NCBI RefSeq assembly: GCF_009812035.1
Contig: NZ_VZIZ01000002.1
Location: 1-64,000, forward strand
From: Psychrobacter nivimaris
GTDB lineage: Bacteria; Pseudomonadota; Gammaproteobacteria; Pseudomonadales; Moraxellaceae
DNA: 64,000 bases
Reading direction: 5' to 3'
How positions within the stretch are numbered: position 1 is the stretch's first letter; each line of letters starts with the position of its first letter. The notes under the pieces are model-generated. The model saw only the letters and a program-made list of their open reading frames with translations. It was not told the DNA's origin and made no database searches. The translations under genes were made by a program, and so were the position numbers. Below are positions 62,390 through 64,000 of the stretch, one piece after another.

Positions 62390-63790
62390 TTATGCACCAA
62401 GTAAGCTTTGACCACAGACGCGAACCGTGTTGCCATTTAGACCGCCAGACGCAGGTGACGCGAACCATGCGATAGTCTCAGCCACATCTACTGGCAGGCC
62501 GCCTTGGCTCATTGAATTCATGCGGCGACCAGCTTCACGAATAGCAAATGGAATGGCTTCTGTCATTTGGGTTTCGATGAAACCAGGAGCGACTGCATTG
62601 ATCGTCATGCCTTTAGCATTGTCTTCTAATTGCTTAGCAGTTGCGTTAACCAAACCAATTACCCCAGCTTTAGAAGTGGCATAGTTGGTCTGACCCATGT
62701 TGCCCGCGATACCTGAAATTGACGACACACATACGATACGTGCGTTTTCTTTCAGTACGTCATTGTCCAACAAGTAGCGGTTCAATCTAGCGATACTGCC
62801 TAAGTTGATATCAATGACCATGTTCCATTTTTTCTCATCCATCTTAGCCAACGTCTTATCACGAGTCACGCCAGCATTATGGATGATTGAATCTAGACCA
62901 CCACGTTTTTGAGCAGCGTCAGCGATTTCTGCACCAGCGTCTTCACTAGTGATATCTACTGTCAAAGCAGAACCACTGATTTCGCTAGCAACTTTTTGTA
63001 GGTCAGCTTGCTGCTGCGGTACATCTAGACAGATAACATGCGCCCCTTCACGAGCCAACACGCGAGCGATAGCTTCGCCAATACCGCGACTTGCACCAGT
63101 CACTAGCATCGTCTTGCCGCCCAAAGGCTGATTCCAGTCAACATCGACTGAGCTGCCTTTACTGACACGTACTACTTGTCCTGATACATAAGCTGAACGA
63201 GCTGAGGTAAAAAAGCGTAAGGTTGAATCTAGGTTTTCCTCTGCGCCTTCTTCAACATAAATCAGCTGCGCTGTGATACCGCGCTTAAACTCTTTACCCA
63301 CTGATTTCACAAAACCCTCAAGCGAGCGTTGAGCCATTGCAGATTCAATATCAGTGATGTTCTCTGGCGTACGACCAACCACAACCACACGGCCTGATTT
63401 TTCTACGCGGCGTGCAACTGTATGGAAAAACTCATAAAGCTCTTTTAGCTGTTCAGCATTGCTGATATTACTGGCATCAAAAAGCAGTACTTTGAATTGA
63501 TCATCGCCGCCCGTGTTGGCCTTTGCCTCAACGCCTGCATCAGCAAGTGCGTCTTTGATGTCATCGCTGCTATTTACATATACTTCGGCATGGACGTCTG
63601 ACAGGATACGGGCAACAGACTCACTGACGCTCTTGTCATCACCAGTAGCACGGCCAACCAATACGCTACCACGCACTAGACGCTCGCCACTTTCGAAACG
63701 ATCAAGCGTCGTTGGCATTGGCAAACCTAAGTTTTTTGCTACTTTTTTGCCAATAGAAGATTGAACAAAATCACCGTAACGGTCTGACAT
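62390..63790 (-). CDS. High-molecular-weight FabG-type 3-oxoacyl reductase
   Basis: Two-domain short-chain dehydrogenase, 466 residues, the FabG4-like architecture. Residues 1-200 form a degenerate N-terminal domain (DRFESGERLVRGSVLVG, VARRVEKSGRVVVVGRTPENI). The active SDR domain (about 220-466) has TGASRGIGEAIARVLAREG, HNAGVTRDKTLAKM and VSSISGIAGNMGQTNYATSKAG with the catalytic S, Y and K. It should reduce 3-oxoacyl-CoA or -ACP with NAD(P)H. AAGGA 7 nt before ATG 63790 fixes the start; the longer frame upstream is rejected. The 210 bp beyond it to the window end show no gene. Confidence 0.92.
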   Translation of the reverse strand: MSDRYGDFVQSSIGKKVAKNLGLPMPTTLDRFESGERLVRGSVLVGRATGDDKSVSESVARILSDVHAEVYVNSSDDIKDALADAGVEAKANTGGDDQFKVLLFDASNISNAEQLKELYEFFHTVARRVEKSGRVVVVGRTPENITDIESAMAQRSLEGFVKSVGKEFKRGITAQLIYVEEGAEENLDSTLRFFTSARSAYVSGQVVRVSKGSSVDVDWNQPLGGKTMLVTGASRGIGEAIARVLAREGAHVICLDVPQQQADLQKVASEISGSALTVDITSEDAGAEIADAAQKRGGLDSIIHNAGVTRDKTLAKMDEKKWNMVIDINLGSIARLNRYLLDNDVLKENARIVCVSSISGIAGNMGQTNYATSKAGVIGLVNATAKQLEDNAKGMTINAVAPGFIETQMTEAIPFAIREAGRRMNSMSQGGLPVDVAETIAWFASPASGGLNGNTVRVCGQSLLGA

Positions 63791-64000
63791 AATATAATCC
63801 TTATAATTAATGATTCGTATAATAATAAAAAATGCAATGAATCTATTATATAGAGACATTGACATCGTAATTATTTAAATTTAGTAAATCGCCTCAAAAC
63901 TAGCCTAACTATACACTTCCCTTATAAACAAGTCCAAAAACAGATAATGTCTACAACAATCTGTAAACAAGTCAGTATACAAGCCAGTCGTTTTTAGCAG

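Overview
The window looks like a chromosomal segment of a Psychrobacter-type gammaproteobacterium (Moraxellaceae). This is inferred from the gene set, not from rRNA: an Acr1-like fatty acyl-CoA reductase, a high-molecular-weight FabG beside a MaoC hydratase, an isolated type II secretion gspL-gspM pair, several osmolyte uptake systems, a moderately AT-rich composition and simple A/T-rich intergenic repeats. No rRNA, tRNA, CRISPR array, insertion sequence or prophage was recognised. Nearly all genes are housekeeping or metabolic; the only accessory-looking stretch is the first 2.3 kb.

Layout. 0.2-2.3 kb: a DUF6602 protein with a PD-(D/E)XK-like motif pattern, then a Phd/RelE-type toxin-antitoxin pair with an overlapping third gene. 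2.3-3.8 kb: nrdB and yfaE (class Ia ribonucleotide reductase small subunit and its ferredoxin). 3.9-6.4 kb: a DegS-like protease diverging from a Nif3-like protein. 6.4-7.5 kb: a 1.1-kb gene-free stretch with three hairpins. 7.5-12.6 kb: two lytic transglycosylases (short MltF-like; seven-LysM MltD lipoprotein) and a small exported protein. 13-18.7 kb: a CNNM/CorC-like membrane protein, then yajC, secD, secF. 18.9-21.5 kb: a MATE transporter and azlCD. 21.7-32.5 kb: a long minus-strand block (ypfH-like hydrolase, zapE, nitroreductase, gpsA, sixA, gspL, gspM, a small membrane protein, pyrD, cvpA, purF). 32.8-35.4 kb: a lipoprotein, xseA, xseB. 35.5-39.9 kb: pncB and a betaine-type ABC transporter whose binding protein and permease are one polypeptide. 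40.3-44.4 kb: an aldehyde dehydrogenase, lipB, ppa and a small membrane protein. 44.5-48.3 kb: DUF1852, a core methionine synthase, a flavin reductase and a TauE/SafE exporter on one strand. 48.5-64 kb: acr1-like reductase, a DUF1622 protein behind a heptanucleotide repeat, dusB, betT, a HIT protein, an unknown gene, ilvD, a CPA antiporter, an EstB-like serine hydrolase, a DUF442 phosphatase-like protein, a MaoC-like hydratase and FabG.

The most interesting system is the 44.5-48.4 kb cluster. A methionine synthase made only of the catalytic domain (zinc ligands H211, C213, E253, C312) lies directly after DUF1852, the partner reported to be needed, with oxygen, by the MesD family of folate-independent methionine synthases. 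Here a flavin reductase follows immediately, and a perfect 21-bp palindrome with the MetR pattern TGAA-N5-TTCA lies about 100 bp upstream of the first gene. This suggests a methionine-regulated, flavin- and O2-dependent route that supplies the methyl group from a donor not yet known.

Other points of note: a strong terminator between yajC and secD, a 105-residue basic extension on SecF, a GCTATAGTCA repeat family including a 71-bp element with 13-bp terminal inverted repeats, a 12-unit heptamer array upstream of DUF1622, and a terminator-like hairpin ending at the dusB start codon.
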